Below, piece by piece: positions 1 through 6,581 of a stretch of 7,893 bases of DNA (positions are counted from its first letter, which is position 1; each line of letters opens with the position of its first letter). The stretch is taken from NCBI GenBank assembly GCA_024684065.1, contig JAIKXO010000136.1, positions 1 through 7,893 on the forward strand, given 5' to 3'. The notes below the pieces were generated by a model that saw only the letters and a program-made list of their open reading frames with translations, did no database searches and had not been told where the DNA came from. The translations under genes and the position numbers were made by a program. Source of the DNA: Lachnospiraceae bacterium (GTDB lineage: Bacteria > Bacillota_A > Clostridia > Lachnospirales > Lachnospiraceae).

Positions 1-56
1 TCCCTTACAAGCGTCTTGAACACATCGTCAAACGGCGTGCCTCTTGGTTTGCTCAT
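1..56 (-). CDS. Rpn-family (PD-(D/E)XK) recombination-promoting nuclease / putative transposase, N-terminal fragment
   Basis: The minus strand from 56 down to the window edge reads MSKPRGTPFDDVFKTLVR (18 codons, open at the edge). The pattern TPxDDVFxTL close to the initiator is the typical start of the Rpn/YhgA-like PD-(D/E)XK nuclease proteins that are abundant in Lachnospiraceae; members are DNA endonucleases that promote RecA-independent recombination, and many are annotated as transposases. The ATG (complement of 54-56) is preceded by GAGG (complement of 66-69) with a 9-nt gap, a credible ribosome site that fixes the start. Catalytic residues would lie outside the window, so activity cannot be judged. 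The gene diverges from the 562-aa gene to its right. The assignment rests on 18 residues only, though the match in position and sequence is distinctive. Confidence 0.6.
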   Translation of the reverse strand, partial: MSKPRGTPFDDVFKTLVR

Positions 57-283
57 GCCTTTTTACCTCGCTTTCTTGAATCCTGCTATCATGCTTCTGT
101 ATGCCAACAGAGAAAGCGGGGCGCGCCTTCTCTGATTGTAAGGATAATCAGGAAGGCATCTGCCTTCTGTACTGTATTTGGATTATTTCCTCCCTTCTTT
201 GTCATAAACCTAATACTATTATGCAAGAGATGGGAGGATGGAGAATATATCCTTAAACTAATTCAATGCGACTAACCTCTTAA
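57..283. other. Divergent intergenic region with two short inverted repeats
   Basis: No reading frame here looks coding. It holds the leader of the minus-strand Rpn-like gene. Two inverted repeats are visible. CAGAGAA at 108-114 pairs with TTCTCTG at 128-134 around a GC-rich 13-nt loop that contains the palindrome GGCGCGCC. GAAGGCA at 152-158 pairs with TGCCTTC at 161-167 with a 2-nt gap. Neither is followed by a T-run on either strand, so they do not look like intrinsic terminators. They lie in the leader of the minus-strand gene and could be regulatory or remnants of a mobile sequence. I see no convincing -35/-10 pair. Confidence 0.45.
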
Positions 284-412
284 CTAGCATCAAAAAGAGA
301 AAGACTGTTCATCTATTATCTGATAGAGACAAGGCAGCGAAAGAACCCGGGGGTCTTTGACGTTTTTGCCTCCCAGAGCTATATCCCGAACCTTGACAGG
401 TTTAAGGACCGG
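284..412 (+). other. Coding-like extension upstream of the 562-aa gene, no start codon
   Basis: The frame of the downstream gene stays open back to a TAA at 281-283, and the extra 43 codons look like real protein (for example RLFIYYLIETRQ followed by KNPGVFDVFASQSYIP). None of these codons is ATG, GTG or TTG. Either translation begins at 413 and this is untranslated former coding sequence, or the gene has lost its true 5' end through a deletion or rearrangement near 284. The neighbouring Rpn-like nuclease makes a recombination event plausible, but that link is inference. Confidence 0.5.
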
Positions 413-2101
413 ATGCTTGCGTCAAAGTTCAAGGTCATGTCCCGAATTTTTGGCAGCTATACTTATATGGGAAAGGTGACGGAGTCCCTTCAGGTGAACG
501 AAGATTACCGGAGCCTGATAAAGGACTGCGTGAAGCTTGACGCGGGAGTTAAGGAGGTAAAGGGGAAGGAGCTTGAAGAGCTAAGGAAGAAGAAGGAGGA
601 ATACCGTACCTATACGCTTGCGAGGACTTTCCAGAGCGCGAAAGCCTTTCGTGACGAGGCGCTCAGGGTGGAGGAGCTCGGAAAGAAGGCATCAAAAAAA
701 GACAGGGATTCTCTTAACGCAAAGCAGCAGGTGTTCCTGAAGGAGCTTGAGGAGCTGATCCGGGCTGACGATGCAGTGGGGGAGGCTATACGTTACGGGG
801 AAAGCCTCGGAGAGATAGATACTGACGGGGAGGGGAAGAAAACCCTCAGGAAAAATGAAAAATACTATAATGTCAAGGATACCAACCGTACCGACCTTAT
901 CGATAATACAGATATTTATAAGCAGGCGGGAGCCCTCGCGGCACAGAATGTGCATCTAAGCGTAAACGGCGCGATCCTGTTTGGAGACTCCGTGAAGGCT
1001 GCCGCCGGTTCGATAAGGGAGAAAAAATATAACCCGACTTACTGGAAGCTTAAGGATAACAGTCTTATGAAGCCCGGCACCTACGGCTCAGCCGTTACCG
1101 CCGCCACTATTAATTCGCTCGGAAGCCTGTTAGGGCTCTGCTACGGGGTGTACAGCCTGGTAACCGACTGGAATAATATGCACGGCTTAGACAGGACGGC
1201 CGCGGCAGCGGGGATCCTGCAGTCGGCAGGAGCCGCGGGCAATACAGTACTGACAGCTGTGGAGACAGTGAAGGATCTGGCTGACAGTCCCGGCGCCGCC
1301 GCCCTTACAAAAGCTGTCGGAATTTCAGTGGCAGGGCTTAAAGCCGGAACGGATCTCTACACCGCCTTATCAGGGCATTTCGACTGCAGAAACTCGGATA
1401 AGGCATCAAAGCTCCTGAAGGACAGGATAAACAAAAGATATATTGAACATTTAAAGCTTGAGGGTGAGACAAAGGAACAGAGCGCCAGGCGGGCCAGGCT
1501 GGAAACGGGAGAGCAGAAGGACCGAAGGGAGAAGGAATTTAGAAAGGCCAGATTTGACAGAAATATGCTGAAACTTTCTCAAAAGATCAGTGACAGAAAG
1601 AGAAACTATGCGGGAGTCCAGACTGTGGCATCCTTTATGACGGTAACGGGGCTTACCGTTCCCGTCATCGGCACGCTCGTCAGCGGCGCAGGTGCTGTTC
1701 TCGGCGCTGTTACAGGTATCCTGAGCGGTATGAAGCTTACCCGGATGCGTGAGGCAATGTTTGACGCTTATTTCCAGTTTGATGAATTTATAAAGAATGC
1801 GCTCAAGGATATGGAGGCAAGAGGGCAGAGGGTCAATGACCTTGATATGTTCAAGCTCAGAATGCGGAGAGTGCTTGCGGCCTCTGCCGGATGCGCGGAC
1901 GTGCCTTCGGCTTGCGACCAGATCGCCAGGAAATATTCCGACCAGATCATCCGGGGACTCTTTGGCGATGATGAGGACAGGGTGGAAGGCGAGCGCAGAA
2001 AGGCTTATATTGAGCTGGTCAAGAGCTTCGGGCTTCCTTATGACGAGAAAAAGAAGATACCGGGCTCCGAGCTTCTGGCAAGAAGGATGAACGGAAAATA
2101 A
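413..2101 (+). CDS. Helical protein with Gly/Ala-rich hydrophobic regions, possible 5'-truncated effector or scaffold
   Basis: I do not recognise this 562-aa protein as a named family. Residues about 45-130 are very rich in Lys, Glu and Arg with a heptad-like pattern (ELEELRKKKEEY, FLKELEELI), suggesting coiled coil. Residues about 226-250, 260-290 and 294-325 are Ala/Gly/Leu/Val-rich and could insert in membranes or form an oily helical bundle. A second such region is 404-440 (ending GAVLGAVTGILSGM), after a strongly basic helix at about 345-400. The C-terminal 120 residues are charged and helical. There is no signal peptide. The layout resembles membrane-active helical proteins encoded near contractile-injection or other secretion loci, but no secretion gene is visible here. 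ATG 413 has only an AGGA at 405-408 with a 4-nt gap, and coding-like sequence continues upstream, so the start is doubtful. It is followed after 35 nt by the 178-aa gene, probably in one operon. Confidence 0.75.
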   Translation: MLASKFKVMSRIFGSYTYMGKVTESLQVNEDYRSLIKDCVKLDAGVKEVKGKELEELRKKKEEYRTYTLARTFQSAKAFRDEALRVEELGKKASKKDRDSLNAKQQVFLKELEELIRADDAVGEAIRYGESLGEIDTDGEGKKTLRKNEKYYNVKDTNRTDLIDNTDIYKQAGALAAQNVHLSVNGAILFGDSVKAAAGSIREKKYNPTYWKLKDNSLMKPGTYGSAVTAATINSLGSLLGLCYGVYSLVTDWNNMHGLDRTAAAAGILQSAGAAGNTVLTAVETVKDLADSPGAAALTKAVGISVAGLKAGTDLYTALSGHFDCRNSDKASKLLKDRINKRYIEHLKLEGETKEQSARRARLETGEQKDRREKEFRKARFDRNMLKLSQKISDRKRNYAGVQTVASFMTVTGLTVPVIGTLVSGAGAVLGAVTGILSGMKLTRMREAMFDAYFQFDEFIKNALKDMEARGQRVNDLDMFKLRMRRVLAASAGCADVPSACDQIARKYSDQIIRGLFGDDEDRVEGERRKAYIELVKSFGLPYDEKKKIPGSELLARRMNGK

Positions 2102-2136
2102 ACGGGAAAAGGGTCGTTTCTATAGAGAGGCATGAT

Positions 2137-2673
2137 ATGGACATAGAAAAAATAAAGGAAGAAAGACATGAATTATTAATAAGGATAAGGGATTCCCTTC
2201 TGGAGGAGCTTGTTGCCTGCGATATCAGGGAGCCTGAAGGTGAGAATGAGCCGGAGATACTGACCGTGGTGCTTGACGGGATCGGAGAAGCGGGGGATAT
2301 GGAAGGAGGGATAGGAGAATTCTTTTTCGCCCCTCCCTCATCCGAAGAGGATACTGTACAGCATTTCTGTGCTGTGCTGACCCTTATGGACGATCTGGGC
2401 AGTGAGCATCTGCCGGAGTTGTTTGAAGCAATGTCTTATATTAACTTCAGGCTGCCCTGCGGAAGCTATTCAGTGGACAGCGATGCCTCCCTTCTCTGTT
2501 ACAGGCTCGTTACGCCGGTTCCAATGAGGCTTTCGGGAGAGGAGCTGTTTGAACAGATGAACGTGAGCATGGCAAATGCTTTTACCGCGGCCGATCTTTA
2601 TGCGGATATGTTAATAAAGCTATCGGCCGGAGAAAAGTCGCTGAAGGAGATTAATGATGTTATAGCAGGTTGA
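2137..2673 (+). CDS. Small acidic protein, YbjN / secretion-chaperone-like fold
   Basis: The gene encodes 178 aa, strongly acidic, with no signal peptide or membrane segment, so it is probably cytosolic. The start is ATG 2137 with GAGAGG at 2125-2130, a 6-nt gap and a strong site. The residue pattern (an N-terminal helix, a beta sheet ending in YSVDSDASLLCYRLVTPV at about 111-128, then amphipathic helices ending in a segment with ADLYADMLIKLSAGE) is what I expect of YbjN-domain and type III-secretion-chaperone-like proteins, which bind a partner polypeptide. This is recognition by pattern only; a different alpha/beta fold is possible. Its position immediately after the 562-aa protein suggests it serves as chaperone, immunity or accessory factor for it. 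Confidence 0.75.
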   Translation: MDIEKIKEERHELLIRIRDSLLEELVACDIREPEGENEPEILTVVLDGIGEAGDMEGGIGEFFFAPPSSEEDTVQHFCAVLTLMDDLGSEHLPELFEAMSYINFRLPCGSYSVDSDASLLCYRLVTPVPMRLSGEELFEQMNVSMANAFTAADLYADMLIKLSAGEKSLKEINDVIAG

Positions 2674-2685
2674 TCTATAACATAT

Positions 2686-2715
2686 TTGCATACTCCCTGA
2701 GAAATAATGTATAAT
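2686..2715 (+). promoter_or_regulatory. Sigma-A type promoter of the secreted protease gene
   Basis: TTGCAT at 2686-2691 and a perfect TATAAT at 2710-2715 are separated by 18 bp in an AT-rich gap after the preceding gene. Transcription should start near 2722, leaving an untranslated leader of about 108 nt before the ATG at 2830. The protease is therefore probably transcribed separately from the upstream pair. Confidence 0.75.
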
Positions 2716-2733
2716 AATGTCCCCGATTCTTTT

Positions 2734-2793
2734 GGTGAACGGACCTAAGCCGAATTTAAACTTGTCGGTTTGCTCACCTTAAGTGTCCTGACA
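2734..2793 (+). promoter_or_regulatory. Structured leader of the secreted protease gene
   Basis: Two nested stems are visible. GGTGA (2734-2738) pairs with TCACC (2774-2778), and AAGCCGA (2747-2753) pairs with TCGGTTT (2765-2771, one G-U pair), with an 11-nt loop. Immediately after is TGTC-CT-GACA at 2784-2793. No T-run follows, so it is not an obvious terminator or attenuator. It could set mRNA stability or bind a regulator. I do not recognise a known riboswitch. Confidence 0.4.
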
Positions 2794-2829
2794 ACATTAA
2801 ATTTAGCATAATAAAAGAAGAGGCGGAAA

Positions 2830-5133
2830 ATGAACATGAGAAAGTATAGTAAGTTTAGTATGAATCTGAGCAGGAAACTGATTGCACTGCTTTTATGTTT
2901 TACAATGTCATTCGGAGCGCCGCTTACGGTTTTGGCTGATGATCCCGGAAGCGGAGCCGGATCGGAAGCGTCAGCTGCGGAGGAGTCAGCATCGGGCGAA
3001 GAATCAGCCCCGGCCGAGGAGTCGACATCGGGCGAGGAATCAGGCCCTGCGGAGGAGTCGCCATCGGGCGAAGAGTCAGCCCCGGCTGAGGAATCGGCTC
3101 CGGCAGAGGAGTCATCATCGGGCGATGAACCAGCTCCGGCTTCGGAAGCGGCATCGGGTGATGAACCAGCTCCGGCTTCGGAAGCGGCCACGGGCGAAGA
3201 TCCGGCACCTGCCGAGGAAGCTGCGCCAACGTCTATAGTCACCGTTATTGTTGAAGGAACAAATCCTGTTGCGGTATTCGCTTTTCAGACTGAGACGCCT
3301 GCAGCCGATGATTCCGCGGCACCTGCGGCCGATGCCGAGGTGTCTGCGGTTGAATCGATACCTGCGGCCGATCCTGCTGTGTCCGCCGCCGGTGCCGAGG
3401 TGCCCGTAGCTCCTGTGACAGAGCAGGCCCCTGCCGCTGAAGCTGCCGCACCTGCGATCGATCCTTCGATTTTGGCTGATCCTGAGGTGATCTTCGCGTT
3501 TGTGCCGGAATCGGCGCCTGCGGACGATGCTGATGTGTCTGCGATTGAACCGATACCTGCGGCCGCCCCTGCTGTGCCTGCGGCCGGTGCCGAGGTGTCT
3601 GAAGCCCCTTTGGCCGATCCTGTATCTGCCACTGATGCAGAGGTGTCCGTAGCTCCTGCGGTCGATGCTGTGTCTGGCGCTGAAGCTGCCACGCCTGCGG
3701 CTGAAGAGAAAGCCGCGGCACCCGCATCCGATGATACAATTCCGGCCGAGGAAGAGACAACCCAGGCTGAGGAAGAGATAACTCCGGACAAAGAAGATAT
3801 AACCCCGACTGAGGAAGATACAACCCTGACCGAGAAAGATATAACCACGGCCGAGGAAGAGGCTGTTTCCGTGAAAGAGGGAGAGAATGCAGACGAGACC
3901 CTCTTATTATCGGCATCCAGTCCTGTCGGAGGAAAAGAGAAGAAGGTAAACGATGATTACATCGATGCGGAAAAATATTCTAATGATGACGTTGACCTGG
4001 GTTACGATACCAATCTGTGCTGGGCGGCGACCGCCGCAAATATGCTCTGGACGGCCGGCTATGCACAGCAGGCGGTAAATCCGCTAACAAATAAACTGTT
4101 TGAAAGCGAGGATGAGGTTTTTGATTATTTCAGAAAGTGCTTTACCGATGAGGCCGGAGTCCCTGACGGAGCGATCCGTTATTTTATAGACGGCGATTAT
4201 CAGTATCAGGGAGATGAGGGTACTTCACAGCTTAAGGAGGGCGCGCCTGCAGGCAGGCTGCTGCCCGGGGCATTAGACAAAGAGGACGTTAAGCTTACAT
4301 ACGTACTTGAGGGGGATATCATGAACGTGCTCGGCGATATGGCCGGTATGGCGGCCGGCGCTCTGCTCAGATGGTGGAATGGCACTTCATTATTAGACGG
4401 CGCCCACTGGCTGACGATTTCCTCGTTGGAAAGTACAAACGGCAAGGTCACCGGGTTATGGCTGGCGGATTCCGACAATGATCCTGCAGCCAGTAATGGC
4501 CGTTTCGGAGATACCCCTGAGAAGAAAGCGGAACTTGCCGCGAGCATGCCCAACTCATATACCTATTATTCTTTAGTGCAAGAGATCATTGATGGGGGCT
4601 TGTGCTGGGTTTTAGTCGATTACGCAGATATAACAACACTGATAACGTGGATCTGTACATTGAACGAGATGAAAAATAATGGCGGGAATGATGAGCCTGC
4701 TGAAAATGAAGAGAATGATAACGAAAAATCTGACAACGATGAAAATGATAATGAAGACAGCTCAAGCTCCAATAGTGCCTTGGAGGGCATTCCTTCAATC
4801 CCTGCTGATCCTGAGGCGATCGCGGAGCTTCTAAAGGAGATAATGGCCGCTAATGAATTGTCTTCACTTTCCCTTACAAACGGAGTATTCACCCGTGCGG
4901 CGGATGCCGGATTCAGGCTATATGTACGCAGATCGGCAACAATGCTCAGCAATGTTTATCTCGACGGAAAGCGTCTGAGCTTCAGCCAGTATACGATCAG
5001 GGATCATTCCAACGGAACTTTCGAGATAGTGATTTCCGGGGAGCTGCTGAAGACATTTGAAGCAGGAAGCCATTCCCTTAAGATGGAATTCAGCTCGGGG
5101 AGCGATATAGTATCGACTGTTGTGATAAAATAA
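2830..5133 (+). CDS. Secreted IdeS/Mac-like (C66) cysteine protease with low-complexity stalk and X2-like domain
   Basis: This is a 767-aa exported protein. ATG 2830 follows GAGG at 2820-2823 (6-nt gap). The signal peptide has a basic start, a hydrophobic core (KLIALLLCFTMSFGAPLTVLA) and likely cleavage after A36. Residues 37-350 are Ala/Pro/Glu/Ser/Thr-rich repeats, probably an extended stalk. The protease domain, about 375-610, matches streptococcal IdeS: LCWAATAANML (Cys397) against LCGAATAGNML; DAEK (Lys382) against DINK of the oxyanion-hole Lys84; a motif with FDYF then a later FIDGDY; AHWLTI (His526) against NHVINL; LADSDND (Asp547, Asp549) against VTDSDSN. The His-to-Asp spacing is 21 residues here and 22 in IdeS. 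An acidic Asn/Asp/Glu/Ser linker (about 612-650) leads to a C-terminal beta-rich X2/Ig-like domain (about 690-767). No LPXTG or membrane anchor is seen, so it is released or held non-covalently. IdeS cleaves the IgG hinge; the substrate here is unknown. Another papain-like family is the main alternative. Confidence 0.85.
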   Translation: MNMRKYSKFSMNLSRKLIALLLCFTMSFGAPLTVLADDPGSGAGSEASAAEESASGEESAPAEESTSGEESGPAEESPSGEESAPAEESAPAEESSSGDEPAPASEAASGDEPAPASEAATGEDPAPAEEAAPTSIVTVIVEGTNPVAVFAFQTETPAADDSAAPAADAEVSAVESIPAADPAVSAAGAEVPVAPVTEQAPAAEAAAPAIDPSILADPEVIFAFVPESAPADDADVSAIEPIPAAAPAVPAAGAEVSEAPLADPVSATDAEVSVAPAVDAVSGAEAATPAAEEKAAAPASDDTIPAEEETTQAEEEITPDKEDITPTEEDTTLTEKDITTAEEEAVSVKEGENADETLLLSASSPVGGKEKKVNDDYIDAEKYSNDDVDLGYDTNLCWAATAANMLWTAGYAQQAVNPLTNKLFESEDEVFDYFRKCFTDEAGVPDGAIRYFIDGDYQYQGDEGTSQLKEGAPAGRLLPGALDKEDVKLTYVLEGDIMNVLGDMAGMAAGALLRWWNGTSLLDGAHWLTISSLESTNGKVTGLWLADSDNDPAASNGRFGDTPEKKAELAASMPNSYTYYSLVQEIIDGGLCWVLVDYADITTLITWICTLNEMKNNGGNDEPAENEENDNEKSDNDENDNEDSSSSNSALEGIPSIPADPEAIAELLKEIMAANELSSLSLTNGVFTRAADAGFRLYVRRSATMLSNVYLDGKRLSFSQYTIRDHSNGTFEIVISGELLKTFEAGSHSLKMEFSSGSDIVSTVVIK
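2986..3219 (+). repeat. In-gene tandem repeat, 13 units of 18 nt (6 aa)
   Basis: Residues 53-130 of the protease are 13 hexapeptides that largely alternate between an S-x-S-G-E-E type and an S-A-P-A-E-E type, giving a 36-nt higher-order period. A 29-nt stretch at 3124-3152 recurs exactly at 3160-3188, indicating recent duplication by slippage or unequal recombination. All units are multiples of 3, so copy number can change without shifting the frame. Confidence 0.9.
3331..3597 (+). repeat. In-gene imperfect duplication (about 65-aa offset)
   Basis: The 72 nt at 3331-3402 resemble the 72 nt at 3526-3597, 195 nt apart. The encoded peptides share VSA-x-E-x-IPAA and then AAGAEV. Each copy is preceded by a shorter shared stretch with FAF (near 3277 and 3486). 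This is an older, diverged duplication within the stalk. Confidence 0.7.
3736..3861 (+). repeat. In-gene tandem repeat, 6 units of 21 nt (7 aa)
   Basis: Residues 303-344 of the protease form six heptapeptides (TIPAEEE, TTQAEEE, ITPDKED, ITPTEED, TTLTEKD, ITTAEEE). This is a different period from the 6-aa array upstream and sits just before the protease domain. Confidence 0.85.
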
Positions 5134-5218
5134 TATTTCCTGAAGTCAATCCGCCTGGCCGTGAAATGCTGTCACAAATCTTTTCTGTTGGTTTATTACG
5201 GGATTGAAGCGGCGTTAT

Positions 5219-5362
5219 ATGAAAATCTATGGGGTCTTCAGAGGCTTTCACGGCCTGGGAAGAGTGATGTTCGGAATAAGCATGCTGTCCATGCTCAGAG
5301 AGGCCGGCCATGAGGTAAAGGCTTATTCTTATTTGCAGGGGGTTAAGGCCCTGAGGCTTTGA
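5219..5362 (+). pseudogene. Glycosyltransferase-like N-terminal remnant
   Basis: A 47-codon frame begins MKIYGVFRGFHGLGRVMFG and ends with TGA at 5360-5362. The pattern of a short beta strand, a GxGR turn, a helix with LSMLREAG and then HEVKAYSYLQG is the N-terminal Rossmann unit of MurG/UDP-sugar type glycosyltransferases. I have the impression that clostridial proteins start almost identically, but this was not checked. The normal protein would be several hundred residues, so this is a stub. After the TGA the same frame runs on to 5433 without recognisable glycosyltransferase sequence. No strong ribosome site precedes it. A genuine small peptide is the alternative but less likely. Confidence 0.45.
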
Positions 5363-5396
5363 CTCGTTAACGGGGCGCCTGTGATGCAATATAATA

Positions 5397-5494
5397 GTTC
5401 ACAAGAGTACATAAAAGTTCACATTGTTACATAATGTTCGTAACAGTTCATAATAATACACAAGCATTATAGGAGTTCACAGGAGTTCATAAGG
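5397..5494 (+). repeat. Degenerate 10-bp tandem repeat, consensus GTTCAYAANA
   Basis: Ten consecutive units begin at 5397, 5407, 5417, 5426, 5436, 5446, 5456, 5466, 5475 and 5485. Examples are GTTCACAAGA, GTACATAAAA, GTTCATAATA, GTTCACAGGA and GTTCATAAGG. Eight of ten units are 10 bp and two are 9 bp, so the period is close to one helical turn. The array sits exactly between the glycosyltransferase-like stub and the startless ATPase frame, and its last two units are read in the ATPase frame. Confidence 0.75.
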
Positions 5495-6561
5495 GTGCTG
5501 CAGCGGGTAACAGCAATCCTTTTTCCATCACTTTCGGCAGGGAGCCTTTACAGGAAATAGAAAGGGAGAGTCTTGTAGAGGAGATCATAAGCGACTTTAC
5601 TGCAGCTGTTCCTTCGCATCAGATAATACTGCTTACGGGAGTCAGAGGCTCGGAAAAATCTGCCCTTACGGCCAAGCTTATGAAGCTTTTTGCACAGCGC
5701 AAAGACTGGTATGTGATCAACCTGATCATAGAAGATGACATGCTTGGCGGCTTAAGCGCAAAATTATGCGGCCTTAAAGGATGCCGGAAGCTTTTCCAGG
5801 AGGAGAATCTTCCTCTGTCTGCTTTTGGAATAGGAATATCTGTTTCGAAACAGTCCAAAGATGCAGATTCGGAAGTGATGGCTGATAAGCTGCTGCAAAC
5901 GCTTAAAAAGAAGAATAAGAGGCTTCTGATAACGATAGATGATGTTGCTTCAACACGGGAGATGAGGATTTTCTCGCATTTCTTTCAGTCCTGTCTGATG
6001 AAGGATTATGATGTGTTCCTCATCATGAACGGTGTGTATGACATCATTGAGGATCTTCAGAATGAAAAAACGCTGACCTTCCTGCAGAGAGCGCCAAAGC
6101 TGTCGTTTGCGTCCCTCAATAAAACTGCGGTTGCCGGTATGTATTCGAGGATATTTGACTTTCCGGAGGAAACGATCAGGAAAATGGCCGCGGCTACAGG
6201 CGGATATCCGTATGCTGTGCAGGCTTTGGGATATACGGTCTGGAAACGGCATTTAAGAGACAAGGATATCGATATGGATGATGTCCTGCCTGAGCTTGAT
6301 CTTCTCCTCGCCGACAGTGTTTATGATAAGCTCTGGACGGACATGTCGGAAACCGACAGGCAGATAGCGGGGCTTATTGCCGGGGATGCCGCGGCCGAAA
6401 CAAGCGTCTCGGACGTAATATCCCGGGCGGGGGTAAGCAAGAGCATGGCCTCTAATTATAAGAAGAGGCTGATAAAAAAAGGCATCCTCAATGATGTCAG
6501 GGGAAGGTTTGTCTTTGCGCTTCCGGGATTCGACCGGTACGTGAGGGAACAGTTCTCCTAA
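5473..6561 (+). pseudogene. ORC/AAA-like ATP-binding protein with C-terminal winged helix, start and Walker A lost
   Basis: The frame is open from the TAG at 5470-5472 to TAA at 6559-6561 (362 codons). Family-like sequence begins about 5509 (NSNPFSITFGREPL), followed by QIILLTGVRGS and GVRGSEKS at 5638-5661. That is Walker A with the Gly before the Lys replaced by Glu, a single G-to-A change (GGA to GAA) from consensus. Walker B LLITIDD is intact (5923-5943). TGGYPYAVQALGY lies in the lid region. A winged helix (SVSDVISRAGVSKSMASNY, then LIKKGIL) closes the protein. This is the clostridial AAA/ORC-like ATP-binding family, thought to couple ATP binding to DNA contact. There is no ATG, GTG or TTG in frame between 5473 and 5680. 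The first ATG, at 5680, would delete the whole P-loop. The upstream repeat array appears to have replaced the start. A non-functional gene is most likely; a shortened 293-aa product from 5680 cannot be excluded. Confidence 0.7.
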
Positions 6562-6581
6562 CAACTTTTTTACTTCCGGAC

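Noticed and set aside
1797..2090. Overlapping plus-strand 97-aa frame inside the 562-aa gene
   Set aside because: Arg/Ser-rich out-of-frame translation of a well-supported coding region, with no domain pattern.
2745..3242. Long minus-strand frame of 165 aa over the signal peptide and first repeat array
   Set aside because: Its Ser/Asp/Ala/Gly repeats are the mirror of the plus-strand 18-nt repeat. The plus frame has a promoter, ribosome site, signal peptide and catalytic domain.
3285..3848. Minus-strand frame of 187 aa (and a longer Pro/Gln/Arg-rich frame nearby)
   Set aside because: Composition follows from GC-biased Ala/Pro/Glu codons read backwards. No ribosome site or recognisable domain.
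4861..5133. LPXTG or other wall-anchor signal at the protease C-terminus
   Set aside because: The protein ends VSTVVIK directly after a beta-rich domain, with no sorting motif, hydrophobic tail or basic end.
5134..5218. Terminator after the protease gene
   Set aside because: Only a 4-bp GTGA/TCAC pairing is present and no adequate stem with a T-run, so I cannot support one.
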